Assembly (NCBI GenBank): GCA_021234155.1
Contig: JAJEKV010000052.1
Coordinates: 805,933 to 869,932, forward strand
Length of the DNA: 64,000 bases
Direction: 5' to 3'
From: Isoetes taiwanensis
Lineage: Eukaryota > Streptophyta > Lycopodiopsida > Isoetales > Isoetaceae
Positions 11,801-23,939 of the stretch are shown one piece after another; within the stretch, counting starts at the first letter, position 1, and each line of letters opens with the position of its first letter. The translations under genes and the position numbers were made by a program. The notes beneath the pieces are model-generated. The model was not told the DNA's origin. It worked only from the letters and a program-made list of their open reading frames with translations, and made no database searches.

Positions 11801-14300
11801 ATAGAGCTCGCTGGCGTGAGCTACACACGAAGTGATGTAATTATTTGTCCACAATTGGCCAGAGCAGTTACGCCCACTGCATTAGGCGTGTCTAAGAGTC
11901 ATATCGATTGAAGAGTAGAATTCAATGCCCCTTGCTGGTCGCGCCCATTCCATAGCACTTTCGATTACGAAATCAATTTGAAAATCAAGCTCAGCTATAG
12001 GCTGCTGCTCGGGGAATAAAGCCAATTCCATCTTCCAAATTTCAAACTATACGATGCTCGAGGTCTTGAGGGGAGGGGCGTTGATAATAGACATAGTTTC
12101 CACAAAGTGGGAGGAGAGAGGCGATGGTGAAGCTAGTAATAGTACCTACATCAAGGAAAGAGTTATTGCTCCAAGGAGGAAGCGTCGGACACCACCAGTC
12201 GATCTTTGCATCTCCTGATACCAAGGAGGCCAAGCAAGCGAGAGGCGGTGGGTAGAAGTCAAATAAGCGGACATCTTGGATGAGGTAAGTGAGTATGGTA
12301 TATCTGTTAGAGGCATCTAGAAGATGCGGAATCCCGGGAATCAACAATAAAGAGGGTAGGTACGTATGGCCATTATAACTCACAAGCAATTTGGTAATCC
12401 ACAAATCCACGGCCTCTACAAAGAGGAAGAGTTAGTCAATTGGGCACTCTCAAGGCGGTAGGGAATGGGGTTACTCAAATAAATGCATTTAAATGGCGAC
12501 ATGCATACTGTTGCATGCACCACGGTGGCCTCACAGGTGTGTTGGACTCCCGATCATCCTTGCGTGTGTGGCCCGTGGGCGTTATGTGCGTCACGAATCG
12601 TTATGGCACGGGCGTCGTCGTCGGCCATGTGTCGATTAATAGTGCATATGAGTATGTCGATGCTTAGGGACCGAAACGTCGCGATCGCGTCAAACCGCGA
12701 TTGCGTTAATACGTCTCTTATTTGTTGACCATTGGCGTGCAATAGAAGCTCGCTAAAGCGTGAAGCTACGAAGTCGTGTAATTGTTGTCCCACAATTGTG
12801 GAGCGATTACGCCCACTGGAACATGTCTAAAGTCATATCGATTCGAAATTAAATTCAATGCCTTGCTCAATTGGCAGCACTTTCGATTCACAGAAATCAA
12901 TTTGAAAATCGAGCTCATATAGGTAACTATGTGAATAAAGCGATTCCATCTTCAATTTCAAGCTTATCGATGCTCGAGGTCTTGGGAGGACAATAATAGA
13001 CATGGTTTCCACAAGGAGTCGGAGAGGAGGCGATGGTGAAGCTATTAATAGAGTACCTACATCCAAGGGAGAAAATGATTCTTGCTCCAGGGTGGAATAT
13101 CTCCCACAATGCCAAAGGCCAAGCAAAGCGAGGCGGTGGTGAATCCAATGCTTGAACATCTTGGATGAGGTAAGTGAGTATGGTATATACATTTAGAGGC
13201 ATCTAGAAGTGCGGAATCGAATCCTTAATAAAGGGTAGGTATGGCGGTATAATACGGTGTCCTGATGCGACTACTCTACAAAGAGGAAGAGTTAGTCGAT
13301 TAGGAACTCTCCAAGGCGGAGTAGGGAATGGGGGTTACTCATCATCACCCCTGCCGGCCCAGCGACGCGCCATACTGTTGCATATACGGTGGCCCTCTAC
13401 AGGTGTGGTTTGGAATCCATTCATCACCAAGTGTGTGGCAGGTGGGCGTTATGTACTTGCGTCACAGATCCGTTATGGCACGGGCGTCATGCGTCGACCA
13501 TGTGTCCGGTGTAGTGCATGTGGTGGTAATGGCAAAGGGACAAAGCTACAGCGATGCGTCCCGGCCACGTTACCCGGTTAATAGATGCGGTACGGTGACC
13601 ATTAGCGTGCAATAGAGCTTCAGCTAAGCGTGAAGCCACAACTGCGATTGTCGTGTAATTGTTAGCATCACAATTGTGGGAGCTGATTACGCCTCGTCTA
13701 AGAAGTCTCTCGGGTTGAATTCGATTCAATGCCCTTGCTGAGATTGGCGCCCATTTCCAGCACTTTCGTTAAAGTCAATTTGAAAATCAAGCTCTCGCTA
13801 TGCGTGCTCGAATAAAGCAGGTCCATCTTCCAAATTTCAAGCTTATAGATATCAGGTCTTAAGGAGGGGCTGATAATAGACATGGTTTCCACAAAAATTC
13901 GGAGAGAGAGCGGTGGTGAAGCTAGTAATAGGTATTACCTACATCAAGGAAAAGAGTTCTTGCTCAGGAAGGCGTCGGACACACGGATGAGGTGTAACAT
14001 ACCACAATGCCAAGAGGCCAAGCAAATGAGAGGCGATGGACTGAAGATCAAATGGCGGAACATCTTGTATGAAGTAGAAATGAGTATGTAGACTATATAT
14101 CTGTTAGAGGCATCTAGAAGGTCCCGAGTCTTAGGAATCTAGATGGAATCAAGGAATCAACAATAAGAATTTGTTTGTATCTTAGGTATAACTCCTAAGC
14201 AATTGGTAATCCACAAATCTGATGACTCCACAAGAGGAAGAGTTAGTCAGTGGGCACTCTCTAGGTAGAAGCGGGGAATAGAGTTTACACTCTCAATTTG
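8895..14300 (+). repeat. Tandem array of about six ~0.89-kb units
   Basis: The anchor gcatgcc followed by a ggtggcc block begins at about 8940, 9843, 10734, 11586, 12513 and 13380, giving spacings of 903, 891, 852, 927 and 867. Each unit has, in order: a GC-rich block with gtgggcgtt and ggcacgggcgt; a segment with ttggcgtgcaatagagct; a block near ttggcgcccattccatagc (clearest in units 1 and 6); a block with caatttgaaaatcaagct; and a basic coding-like segment ending near gatgaggtaagtgag. Units differ mostly by small indels. The TGGCGCC motif, which resembles a tRNA primer-binding site, followed by a Gag-start-like frame, suggests amplification of the 5' region of an LTR retrotransposon. It could instead be an independent satellite. 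Confidence 0.85.
9410..9718 (+). CDS. Hypothetical 102-aa basic protein in array unit 1 (Gag-start-like)
   Basis: This is the only intact version of the reading frame present in every array unit. It begins MSGAGDVVV, continues with GDGEASNRVPTSRKRV and a second basic stretch RRPNKR, and ends with an acidic segment HLEDAESKES before TAA. In units 2, 3, 5 and 6 the equivalent start is ATG-GTT-TCC or close to it (for example 13882-14091), giving MVS-type starts and Arg-rich runs, but indels break the frames. No known domain is recognised. A short basic start followed by an Arg-rich segment is compatible with the N-terminus of a plant Ty3/Gypsy Gag. A GTAAGT donor-like site inside the segment (about 9613) means an exon of an unknown gene cannot be excluded. 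Confidence 0.4.
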   Translation: MSGAGDVVVSQRLGGDGEASNRVPTSRKRVIAPKEGGQFPPVDLCIHLRRPNKRVMGRKIKWRTILDEVSEYSIYIIERHLEDAESKESTIRNLVHVGRLQL

Positions 14301-16200
14301 TCAAGGAAGGGGAAGCTACAAATGGTACCATGGAGGCATGGGAATACTCCCAGGGTTCAGGGAGTGTGAAGTTGTTCAAGCAAGGCATCCAGTTACACTA
14401 AAGTCTTGAGACACTAGATATGGCTCGGCGATGCTATGACACAAGAGAATCTGGATAACTTCTATCTGAGGTGGGACAAATCTATAGCGTGAGTTCAATT
14501 TCCGACCTCACCAGGATGCGGAATCTTGGAGTAGAGGCCCGGCATCCAAAGCTGGGTGAGGAGCATGAAGATTATAGGAAGGAAAGAGAGCATAGGGTCC
14601 CAATCAGGGTGGTCATGAACAATAGGGAGTGGGTGACCATTACGGGTATGTGTAAATCTTGAAGGGTTTAAGTTACCTAATTTGTATATATTTAAAAATT
14701 TACCTGGATGAGGCAGATTTTGTTGCAGAATGTGAGGAAGGGGCAATTCAAAGAGTAGGCCTCGGCTGGATAACTCTGGTGTTCAAGTCACTTGGATTTG
14801 TCACATTTTGTTTGCTAGGGTTCTACGGTGGAGTATCTCACCGCAAGGCCACATACGATATTATTGGATGGCCATGCGTGACCATGTGGAATTTGGAAGT
14901 GATTTTGGCTGACTAAGGAAATGGGCATACATTTTGCCCCTACTTCCCACCACACATCCGCATAGGTTACAACCTTTGGATGTTGCATGCTTGCACCATT
15001 CAAGGCTGACTTTTAAAGAGATTGAGATCTTCTTACATGGACGCTAAAGGGAGGTGAACCCGAAGAGGAGGACATTCGCGAGCTCATTTCGCAGGAGCCA
15101 TTGATTCGGTGACACCCTAGCACAACATCAAAGCGGGGGTTGTGCTTCGAGGATTTGGCCATTCAACTCGGACAAGGTTAAGCCCGGGCCGAGGAGAGTG
15201 GCAGGTTTGGAAGAGTGCCCATGGGCGGATTATCAAATAGGGCCGAGGAAAATGCAGCCAACTTGGAGGAGGAGGAATTGGAGCAATTCAACATGGGTGA
15301 CTTGCAAACATTATGGGAGGCTACCACCTATTTGGCGGGCATGGTGGCCAGAGCCCTGCGGAGTGCATCAACATGTAGTTGATAATGTGGACATTGAAAG
15401 ACATGATGTGCATCCATCTCACTTGAGAAGATGCAGGATAGAAGGCTTATCGGGCCATTGATTCGACCTTAAGACCCTCACGGCAACATGTGGTTCCACA
15501 CGGTGACATAGGGAACAACACATGCATGTGTGCGCTCCTATAGAAGTGAGGACATCCGCGAGGGCACGCATGCAGCAATCTCAATCCTCGAGGGCAAGGG
15601 AATGGGGTGTAGTCAGGACCTAAGTGGGGAGGTGCATATCTGAAGTGATGGCAGCCAGGGCCTTGGGTACCTTTGAGAGGTCTAGGAGAGGCTGAGAATG
15701 ACAAGACTAAGAATGAGCAGGATTCTGCGGCCAAGAGGCTTCGAAACTTCTAGAAGAATTGGAAGGCGAGGAGAATTTGCCGAGGAGGAAGCTGTGAGAA
15801 TAGGAAGAGAGGGAAAATAGGGAAGAAGGCTGATCTGGGAATTTGAAGCATCTCTTTGAACTTAGGGCACTAATGTACCCGAGGGGGGCATCTCAAGAGT
15901 TGCGGCCCAGTCTTGACTTCGGAGACAGTGATGGTGATGGTGAGAGACAAAAGGTTAGAGGGTTAGAAGCGAGAATGAGGACAAGGTAAAGGGTTGAGGT
16001 CAATCAGGGATCAATATTGAACATCATTCGCTGGTCCACTGGACTTGACAGGATTAGTGGATTGATCACACGGTTACTAGTGATCATCACGGTACCCAAA
16101 ACACCCGGTGAGCGACAAATGGCGCCAATTGTATCTCGACCTGAAGTGTTTGCATAAGTCTTGGCGAGACATGCGTGACCATACCCTATTAGGAAAGTCT
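14301..16200 (+). other. Decayed internal region following the tandem array
   Basis: Sequence continues without a clear break from the last array unit and stays purine-rich on the plus strand, as Gag-coding regions often are. Short open pieces (14471-14662, 14659-14916, 15198-15461) lie in different frames and show no domain I can name. A TGGCGCC motif occurs near 16121. I read it as the frameshifted body of the element whose 5' part forms the array; that is inference from continuity and composition. Confidence 0.35.
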
Positions 16201-16207
16201 CATTGTG

Positions 16208-16270
16208 TAACTTAATGGCTTTGAAGGTGCAATTTTAGAAAATGTTAGAACTTAGTTATAGATAAAGTTT
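16208..16270 (+). repeat. Copy of the 2.7-kb hAT-adjacent repeat
   Basis: Matches 2679-2735 with a few changes (ggtgcaattttagaaaatgt and the following agttatagat). Only one copy of the tandem segment is present here. Confidence 0.6.
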
Positions 16271-16604
16271 CATTGTGTAACTTATGTTAAAATTTGGAGC
16301 TCTTGTTTGCATAATTATGAAAGCAAGTAGTTTACAATGAAGAATCAATCAAGTTTAATTGTATATGCTATATGTTTAAGCATGAAAGCTCTAAATTTAA
16401 GCTTAATCTTATATATCATAAGGCATTGCCTTGAAAAAATTCCCCTCTCCCATCCCACTCTCCCCATTCTCATATAGATATATGTAATTAACTATTCCGT
16501 CGATTCAATTCAACTCATCTCATATACATTATGCCTTTTGAAATAATTTGAACTCAAACCTGAGTTAGCCAAACATTACTTAGTCAACATACCAACTAAG
16601 TGAT

Positions 16605-16692
16605 GTTTTTGGGTTTGCCCCTAGGGGCAAACCCTGGATTTATGTGGGTATATGGGCATATCGGTGTATAAGGCATATGCCTAGCATATCTT
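16605..16692 (+). repeat. Left arm of an inverted-repeat pair, with a perfect 24-bp palindrome
   Basis: Positions 16611-16634 form a perfect palindrome with half-site gggtttgcccct. The next ~55 bases (tatgtgggtatatgggcata, then aggcatatgcctagcata) are matched by the reverse complement of 40905-40985. Together the arms are roughly 75-80 bases at about 80% identity. Short imperfect TIR-like ends of this kind are typical of DNA transposons or MITEs, but no transposase was found and the two arms may come from separate elements. Confidence 0.6.
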
Positions 16693-17119
16693 TGATAGTA
16701 TTAAAAGCGGTACCTTTACTGTAAATGCTAGGTCATCGGCCCATTCCTTATGGCAGTGGCTATAGGCGCCCCAAATTAGGTTTGCTGGCCTGGGAGAGCT
16801 CTGCCGTTTGACTTGAAGAAGCAGGTTATCTGAGAACCTTCCCATTTGTGAGGAACAAAAAATACATAGGCCTTGAATTGGGCAGTGCTCTCGGCAGATG
16901 TTAGAATAGTTACGGTTGGTCCTCAACATCTTTGGCAATATTGTGGTTAGTTTGCGGACTTGCGGCAAATTTTGGTAGATCATGCTTATGCCCTTTTATG
17001 CTTTGAATGTTTAAGTAGTTTGTGGGAAGTATGTTCTATAAAAACTTCAAGCCTTTGTTTAGCCTAATGCACCATTATACTATCCATCGGCCAGCATACA
17101 ATTTCCCATGCCTGCTGCA

Positions 17120-18520
17120 CTGTGAATGAGTTCTTCACCGACAATGCGAGATCCACGCACCAAGAAGCTGAGTTTTTGGGCTGGGTGCATTTGGAAATGG
17201 AAAATGGCACTGGGAAGATTATTTGTTCTTGAGGTATGGAAGGCTGAGAGAGGTGCCCAAGATGGCGGAGCATCGCCATAGCCATTCTTTGCTTTAGAAA
17301 TTTGGATTTTTGGCATTAGAGATATCCACAAGTTTTGCATCCATACCATATCATACGAAATTCCTCTCCCTTCTATGCCGCAGTGTGGCTATCTCTTTCA
17401 TTCAAAAATACATATGCTTATGAAGAATATGAAGTGGAGTTAGAAACCATTTGGGTTGAAATTTTATAAGGACAAGATGGAAGCCGCATTACACGTGATG
17501 CTATTGCCCACAGGCAGTCTTTGATAAGTCAAAAATTCAACTTTGGAGATAAGGTTTGTAACCGAGGTAAATTTCTATTCTTGCACTCAGGCCATTTTAA
17601 AGTATGTTTTGCAAATTGTGGACAACGGCGGTGATTTGATTATACATATCAATGCTCCATGCCATTCAAATATTTCAACAATTACGCACTTTCCATGGAT
17701 AAAAAAGGATCCGCAATTTTGTCTTGGCTATTCCCATATTCAAAGTTCTAATTCAAACTACGTGATAAGACTTTTGCTTGTTATGACATAATATGGAGTA
17801 AATGACAAAAGCACTTCCATGGATTTCGCGGTCTGATTTTGGGAGGTTTTGGGCTGAATTTGCATTTGGAAGCGGAAAATCGCTGGGAAGATTGTTGTTC
17901 TTGAAGGTATAGGCTACTTGAGAGGTGCGAGATAGAGCATAAACATGTGCATTTCTTCTTTTAGAGGCTGGATTTTTACACATGATGAGATATCCACAAG
18001 TTTTGCATCCATATACATATCCTTTGAAATTCCTCTCCCTTCTATGCCATAAGATGTAGACACCTCTTTTCATTCAAAATGTATACTTGAAAGAATATGA
18101 AGTGGGAGTTAGAGAAACCATTTGGGTTGAAATTTTATAAAAAGGACAAGATGGAGGCTTACATTACATTGATACTATGCCCACAGCTTGATCTTGATAG
18201 GTCAAAGAAAATTCAACACAGAGATAAGGTTTAACTTGTAATTAAATTCTATTCTTGCACTCAAGAGCCATTTTAAAAGTATGTTTGCAAATTGTGGACA
18301 GCGGCGTTGATTGTCTATATCAATGCTCCATTCAAATATTTCAACAATTTTGCACTTTTCCATCCAGAATAAGGATCAGAATTAAAACTTGGCTATTCCC
18401 ATATTCCAAAGTTCTAGGTAAACTACGTGATAAGACTTATACAGTATAATGAGAATATGGGTAAATATGAAGCACTTCCATGATTTGCAGTCTTGATTTT
18501 AGGGGAGAGATGTGACCCGT
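17120..18520 (+). repeat. Two-copy tandem repeat, unit ~0.67 kb
   Basis: The segment containing tgcatttgga...gggaagatt, gatatccacaagttttgcat, gaagtgg and catttgggttgaaattttat occurs at about 17186 and again at about 17855. Order is preserved to the end of the second copy near 18510, where it breaks off at gatttgcagtcttgatttta. Divergence is mainly short indels. No open frame is conserved between the copies, so it looks non-coding. Confidence 0.85.
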
Positions 18521-18599
18521 GACCAAGTATACCACTAATGTTTAGTTATAGAGTTTACTTCATGGTCGCCTCATATCCTCATGTTACAACACATTGTAC

Positions 18600-19920
18600 G
18601 AGAATTATTAGCAGTCATTTTGAGTGCCCTTCCTTGCTTTGGACACTAGTGGAGCAAATCTAGCACAATCCATTTTCCATTCTTATATTGTTCATGCGAC
18701 ACTTGCATATTAAACATACGGATGTTTCAGAGATTGTTTACAAAGTGGTAAAAGATGCTTAGCGCGAATCTAGCATGCCTCTATATGCTTTATAATTGCA
18801 TCTTTGGTTAATGCCACAAAAATGGAGCCACAAAATGATTAGGTTTCATCAAATTTTGGATAAAATGTGGAATTTACATAAAGCATAAAATTACTTATAG
18901 TTGAATCACTAATAAACAAGCCCGGCTAAAACAACGTGTAAACTACCTTATGTGTACTTACAAAATGGAAAACTAAAGTAAAGAGTATGAGTTTCATCAA
19001 TGCGTGCATTAATATGTTAGTTTCAAAACCATTTCTTAGTTGGGTGATGTGTCACGATGGCATGTTGGTTTATAACCATTTTCTTAGTTGGATAAGAATG
19101 ATACAATGGAAGAATAATGATAATTCTATGTAGACATTTGCTATTACGAGAAAATGATAAGCAATCTAATGACCAATCATAAACCTATATTGTGATTGCT
19201 GTACATTCTTATGTTGTTGTGTAGAGACAGATTCACTTGACAAAGCTGCCAGTTTACATAAACTCTTCATGATGTTTTCAGTTGAACATACCCTAAATTT
19301 CAAAGTTATAAAAGATCTATGCCTGAGAACATGTATTGCGTCTTGAATGCTTTATAATGCATCCTCTAAGCAATGCCCACGAGGAAATAGAATACGAAGT
19401 GATGCGAATTTTGTCAAAAGTTAACAGACAATATGTGGGATTTGCATAAGCGAGAGAAAAATACTTAAGGTTGGATTACTAATTGAGCAAGCACAGCTAC
19501 AACATTATGTATAAACAACTTATGTCTTGCATCAAAATAGAATAAAATACATTAAAGTAACACCGAATTTCATCAACTCTTGCTTAGTGTGAAAGCATTT
19601 TTTGGATTTGGATGGTACACTAACTTAATAACAACACATTTAGGTACGGTAAAATTATCAAAAAGTAAACTTGCCTACATTTGGCTACAATGGGTAGAAT
19701 AATGTGGCTTAACTCTATGGAGATGAAGATTGTTATTCGAATGGCAAAAGCAATCTAATGGCAACCTAGGTGATTCCTCCTCCTCCTCCCTCTCTGTCAG
19801 GTAGCTTATTGATATATCTCTAACCTTAGCCCGGCAATGCTGGTCTCTAACAGCCAATAATCTTTGGACTTAGTTTACTATATATTATAAAGTTGTGTGT
19901 GATTGCTATAGTAGCTTCAA
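18600..19920 (+). repeat. Older two-copy direct repeat, unit ~0.57 kb
   Basis: Landmarks repeat in the same order: gctttataa at 18787 and 19349; a tgtggaatttacataa-like segment near 18868 and 19436; a tttcatcaa segment near 18991 and 19568; and agcaatctaatg near 19161 and 19748. Identity is clearly lower than in the repeat just upstream, so this duplication is older. No coding function seen. Confidence 0.65.
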
Positions 19921-20198
19921 TTTGACTTGATTCCCATGGGTTTTTAGCGAGATATTTGTTGAAATAATATCTACGTATCTCAATATAAAATCAATAATAA
20001 TTTCCGTTATTATGTTGTATATATGAATGTGCTATTGTTTGCAAATGCTAATCAAACATCAATTTCCTTCCTGAATTTAAATAATAATCAAAATGTCTAC
20101 TAAATATGGATCAAACCTTGTAATCTTGCATAACATCATGTCAAGCACCACAACATTATATTGAAAAGGGGTTTGCAAAAGTGGCGTGCTTTTGGAAC

Positions 20199-20234
20199 AG
20201 ACATAATCCCAATTTAAATGAATGATGGTTTAAT
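20199..20234 (+). repeat. Dispersed repeat, direct partner at 771-806
   Basis: Second copy of the agacataatcccaattta segment described at 771, same orientation. Confidence 0.5.
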
Positions 20235-20446
20235 GGCAATCCAAGTGTTAGCATTATGGCCTCGGACATAGATATCTCTTGGCACCGTATAAATGCAGTG
20301 CCTATTGATGTTCGATTCATTGCATGTTTGTATGACTTTTGCTAATGTTGCAGATATAATTGATTCGGGATTTGTGATGTATAAGACACAATGCAACTGT
20401 ATATGTATTGAAAATGTGTGGAATTTTGTGTTTGCTCTCTACATTA

Positions 20447-20547
20447 GGAATAGAATAGAATAGAATCTGATTTTACTCGTCTACGGAACCAAGCGCTGTG
20501 GACCCAAGTACAAAAGAAGCGTATTGTACTACCAGATTAAAAAACCC
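20447..20547 (-). repeat. Dispersed repeat with (AGAAT)n end, inverted partner at 1235-1341
   Basis: Contains ggaatagaatagaatagaat followed by gtggaccc and agtaccagatt-like segments. It is the reverse complement of the 1235-1341 repeat. Confidence 0.5.
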
Positions 20548-20559
20548 CCGCCGAGATTT

Positions 20560-21610
20560 TGGAAAAACCTTCATAGTAACATGGAATCTTTGAAGCTATC
20601 TTTTCTGATTATATACATAATCACAAGTACAAGCTGAGGTTAATGTCGAGCAGGGGGCATAGTATGGCTACCTCAGAATTACAATCCCAACAAGCCTACG
20701 GGCCGTGCTGGTAGCTCATGCAAGGCACGATGGGGCACAACTAGCAGAGAGCATCTAGAGAGCGGATATGCTGAGTACGTCGGGCGAACTTTGGAGAGCG
20801 TGACTTTCATCCTCAATGGCCACAGCGGCAAATGGGCTACTCCTCCGCGGCTCGAATCCCATCTCCATGTCTAATCGCGGTGGTGTGCACACAATCGCGA
20901 ATGGAAGGAATCACCACGCACTTTTCATGCGTAAGATGGATGCAGCGAGGTAGAATGGTGTGGGCCCCTGTGGCAGGGGATTAACTTTCTTTGTCGATAA
21001 TTTACTTCACCTTGACATGTGAGGCCTCTGCATCCCAAAGCTTGGCCATGAAGCAAGCACATCCAATCTTTACTTCAAAGCGCGTTCATGGTGTATCGCC
21101 TTTGAGATTTACATGCAGTACGCACATTCCTGCGAGAAGTTACTGGGCTTGCTTGTCTTTCCAGCCCAGGGCTTTGGTAGTGCGGGCCGCCATGCTACTT
21201 AAGCAGGTTGAAGCAGCGGGCTTCATCCGCATACACCTTAGGTAGTAATGTGGCGTTCAAGCGCCAACCCTGCAGCCAATGGAAGCGGCTGTCTCACAGG
21301 CAGATCGATATGGGGCCAAGTAGACTTCACATTCCCGATGCTTTCGGGCTGAAGGCCTTGTACTTTACTCTAGATGCCGTTCCAAGTGGTGAGGATATCA
21401 GCTACACACTTGCTTATAGAGGACCAGTTCAGCAAGGCCACTGAACAAGTGTACTTTGGTGACCCCCATGCATCTGACTCTGCCTTGTATTTGTTGTTTT
21501 GCATTGCATGGGGCTTTCCGGCTAGAGTAGCCCGTAACGATGGATGCATCGATTATTGTGAGTAGTAGAAAACTCAATACTTAAATATAAAAGCAGGCCA
21601 CCTCCACTGC
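20560..21610. other. Unassigned, GC-richer region
   Basis: GC content is higher than in the flanks. Plus-strand frames (20991-21245, 21208-21444, 21374-21565) overlap in different phases and could be pieces of one decayed protein, but none shows a domain I recognise. It lies directly upstream of the LTR at 21.6 kb, so it is either older transposon DNA or the insertion site. Confidence 0.35.
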
Positions 21611-21614
21611 AGCG

Positions 21615-22060
21615 TTCCAAGTATTTATACGGTATACGTGCAATATATTGACCGTCACCCAGTATAAATCACGCCACATGGGGTATATGTGGTAACCTAG
21701 GGGGTTGACCTATAAGAGGAGTTAAATTAGCTATGCTAATTTAATTATGGAATAACCTATAATTGAGAATTAATATTTAAAAGGGATAATTAAGTTAATT
21801 ATGGTTTGGGGAAGGTGCCACTTGGCCAAAATGGATTGGCTAACGCTGGGTGATGCCTAATTGGAGGCATCAAGGTGTAAGTGTGTCCTTCTTTGAACAT
21901 CATATTATAGATGGCCGAAAGAAATAGGCAAGGAGCCTGCTCATGGCGAGTTGAGGTAAGCCATGGGAGGAAAAGTCTAGTATGTATGGTAGAGGGTGCA
22001 TTATATGTTAGGGCGTCCGCGATTAGTATGGTAGTGATTTGGTTACTGAATATAGCGACA
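21615..22060 (+). repeat. 5' LTR of chromovirus 1 (short version)
   Basis: Contains ggtatacgt, aacctagggggttgacct, a palindrome ttaaattagc-tat-gctaatttaa (21722-21744), the segment gggataattaagttaattat, and a gatgcct/aggcatc hairpin. All recur in order from about 28771. After the hairpin it goes straight into a segment with catcatattatagatg whose counterpart lies 1.25 kb further on in the 3' copy (about 30285). It flanks pol remnants in the right orientation. Exact ends are not determined. Confidence 0.75.
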
Positions 22061-22436
22061 AACCCTAACACAAGCTAGTTAGGTAGTTAGGAGAGAGAGA
22101 GAGAGAGTTTAAGCTAAGTGATTGGTACTGACTCTACGATGTTTGGACAATACTAGGTTGAGTGTAATAGGCGTAAGTTTTTAAGAAGTTTAGGAAGCAT
22201 TTGGAAGACTGATTTGAAACTATAACTTTTTGTAGAGTACTTCGGATGGTAGCTTGGCTCCAATAGATGGGCACCTCCCAAATACACAGGGGAGCCGCGT
22301 CTTAGAGGTCAAAAGATATGACCCTTAGAAATGAAACGTACTTTCGGAGGTGTTTCTTTGAAAATAAAAGCTACAAAGTATAAACAACGCGGCGCCCCAT
22401 CTGATTGTGGCGTGTTTAAAATTTATAAAAAGTGAA

Positions 22437-22451
22437 TTTTTTTTTTTTTTT
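22437..22451. repeat. T15 tract between short direct repeats
   Basis: A run of 15 T flanked on both sides by aaaaagtgaa-type sequence. Simple repeat. Confidence 0.8.
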
Positions 22452-22587
22452 AAAAAGTGAAACGTTGGAGGCCCCAAATTTGAATTACTTTTTAAAGTGT
22501 TTCCTCACGGGTACTACCAGCATAGCAGCAGGACCCGAACTCTGCTCGCGCAAATGACCTTCCCTCACACCTTGCACGGATGTTGGG

Positions 22588-22908
22588 GTGATGAAGGAGA
22601 GGCTCGCGTGGGGAAGCGGAAGAGGGCGGCAAAACGGCGTATTTGATCAACACCAGGGTCAGCATTCGGTAGGCATCAACTTAAGCGGTGGATCAGCTGA
22701 TGGCGGCACGATCAACGCTGGGCGGGGTGGGGGCGCTCTAGGAATAAAGGGAGGCCTACGGGAGGCTGGGAACAGCGGGGCGTTGAAGAGAAAGAACACA
22801 CCAAACCCATTTAAAGAGAGTGGGATTACAAGACAGCGTTACAAAAGAATCATATCACCGAAGACGCCGGCCCGAGGAGGCGTGGCGGGTCATCGTGAAC
22901 CGGCGTAA
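22588..22908 (+). CDS. Hypothetical Gly-rich basic ORF, 106 aa, inside chromovirus 1
   Basis: Open from ATG at 22588 to TAA at 22906-22908. It is rich in Gly, Arg, Ser and Asn (stretches such as GWGSGRGR-like and NAGRGGGALGIKGG). It sits about 0.5 kb downstream of the 5' LTR, where gag would begin, so it may be the start of Gag. A Gly/Arg composition alone is weak evidence, and no capsid domain is visible. Confidence 0.3.
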   Translation: MMKERLAWGSGRGRQNGVFDQHQGQHSVGINLSGGSADGGTINAGRGGGALGIKGGLREAGNSGALKRKNTPNPFKESGITRQRYKRIISPKTPARGGVAGHREPA

Positions 22909-23939
22909 CCGCGGTGAAATCCTCCGCCGGCCTCGCGAAACCCCATCATCTTGAAGACGCAGTAGCGCCGGAGATAGTAGTATGAAGTCAAACTGAGCCG
23001 TAGGATTAGTGACCCTTTCCGGCCCGGCTTATGCGGAAATTGCCCAAGACTTTAAAACCGATTTGAGGGTTTCAAGCTTTTGCAATCCTGCACTCAGGAG
23101 AACAGGCTTACCTCCGCCGAAATCTTGGCAGCTGTAACGCTGCGCCATACCGCATAAAGAGGGTCCTACATCATGCCCAAGGACCTCCAGCGGTGATCAG
23201 GAGTTTGGTGACTAGGCGGCCCATCTTGCTGCATTGTAAAAATTTTGTGCACTTATCTATATGAAGCATTCCAAATTTTGGAGTTGTGGATATAAAATGT
23301 TTTTTTCCACGCCATTTTAAATTGTAAGATTTAAAAATAAAATTATTAATTAAATAACTTTAAGTTGTAAGTGACTTTCAATGTAATGGCTTCCGGATAA
23401 TAAAAACCTTTTTACATTGCTACTCCCTCTATCTACGCTGTAATACCTTAAAGTCGCAGTGACCTTCTCTGTGAGACTTGATGTCCTTGTAATTACGCTT
23501 ATACCTTCTTACTTATACTCAATATAGGCCAGTTACCTTTTAATCTGCTTCATGAGACACCTTGAATGCCGGTCGACTAACAGGAGCAAGGAACTTATAT
23601 TTGATGAAGAAGGCAATTAGTGAGTTTAAACTTATGTATTTGAATACCAACCCCTTAACCGTCTGAGGAGGATGGTAGGAGTGCATAAGTTTTGAAACCT
23701 GCAGTGACCACTTACTTTTTGAACCAAGCCACATATACGAAGGAAGCGCAATTCCAAGCATGTAGAAGTTCCTCGAGGGATAGTGCTCTTCACCATCGAC
23801 CACTTACGTGTCTTGGGAGTTGTTTGTATCATCCCGTTGACCATGCAGCGAGATAAAGGAGTACCTTAAGGCGGTTTGTCTGACCATATGTATATATGGA
23901 AGAATAGGAAGCGGCCGGTTGATGCAAATCTAGAAGTGA

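Noticed and set aside
8895-14300. CRISPR-like or rDNA spacer interpretation of the tandem array
   Set aside because: Unit length of ~0.89 kb with coding-like content, no short repeat-spacer pattern, and no rRNA sequence nearby.
20991-21565. Fragments of a conserved enzyme in three overlapping frames
   Set aside because: I tried reading both strands for RT, transposase and plastid-derived proteins and found no convincing motif order.
22588-22908. Gly-rich ORF as a host Gly-rich protein gene
   Set aside because: Its position between an LTR and pol remnants makes a Gag-related or chance origin more likely; kept only as a low-confidence hypothetical.
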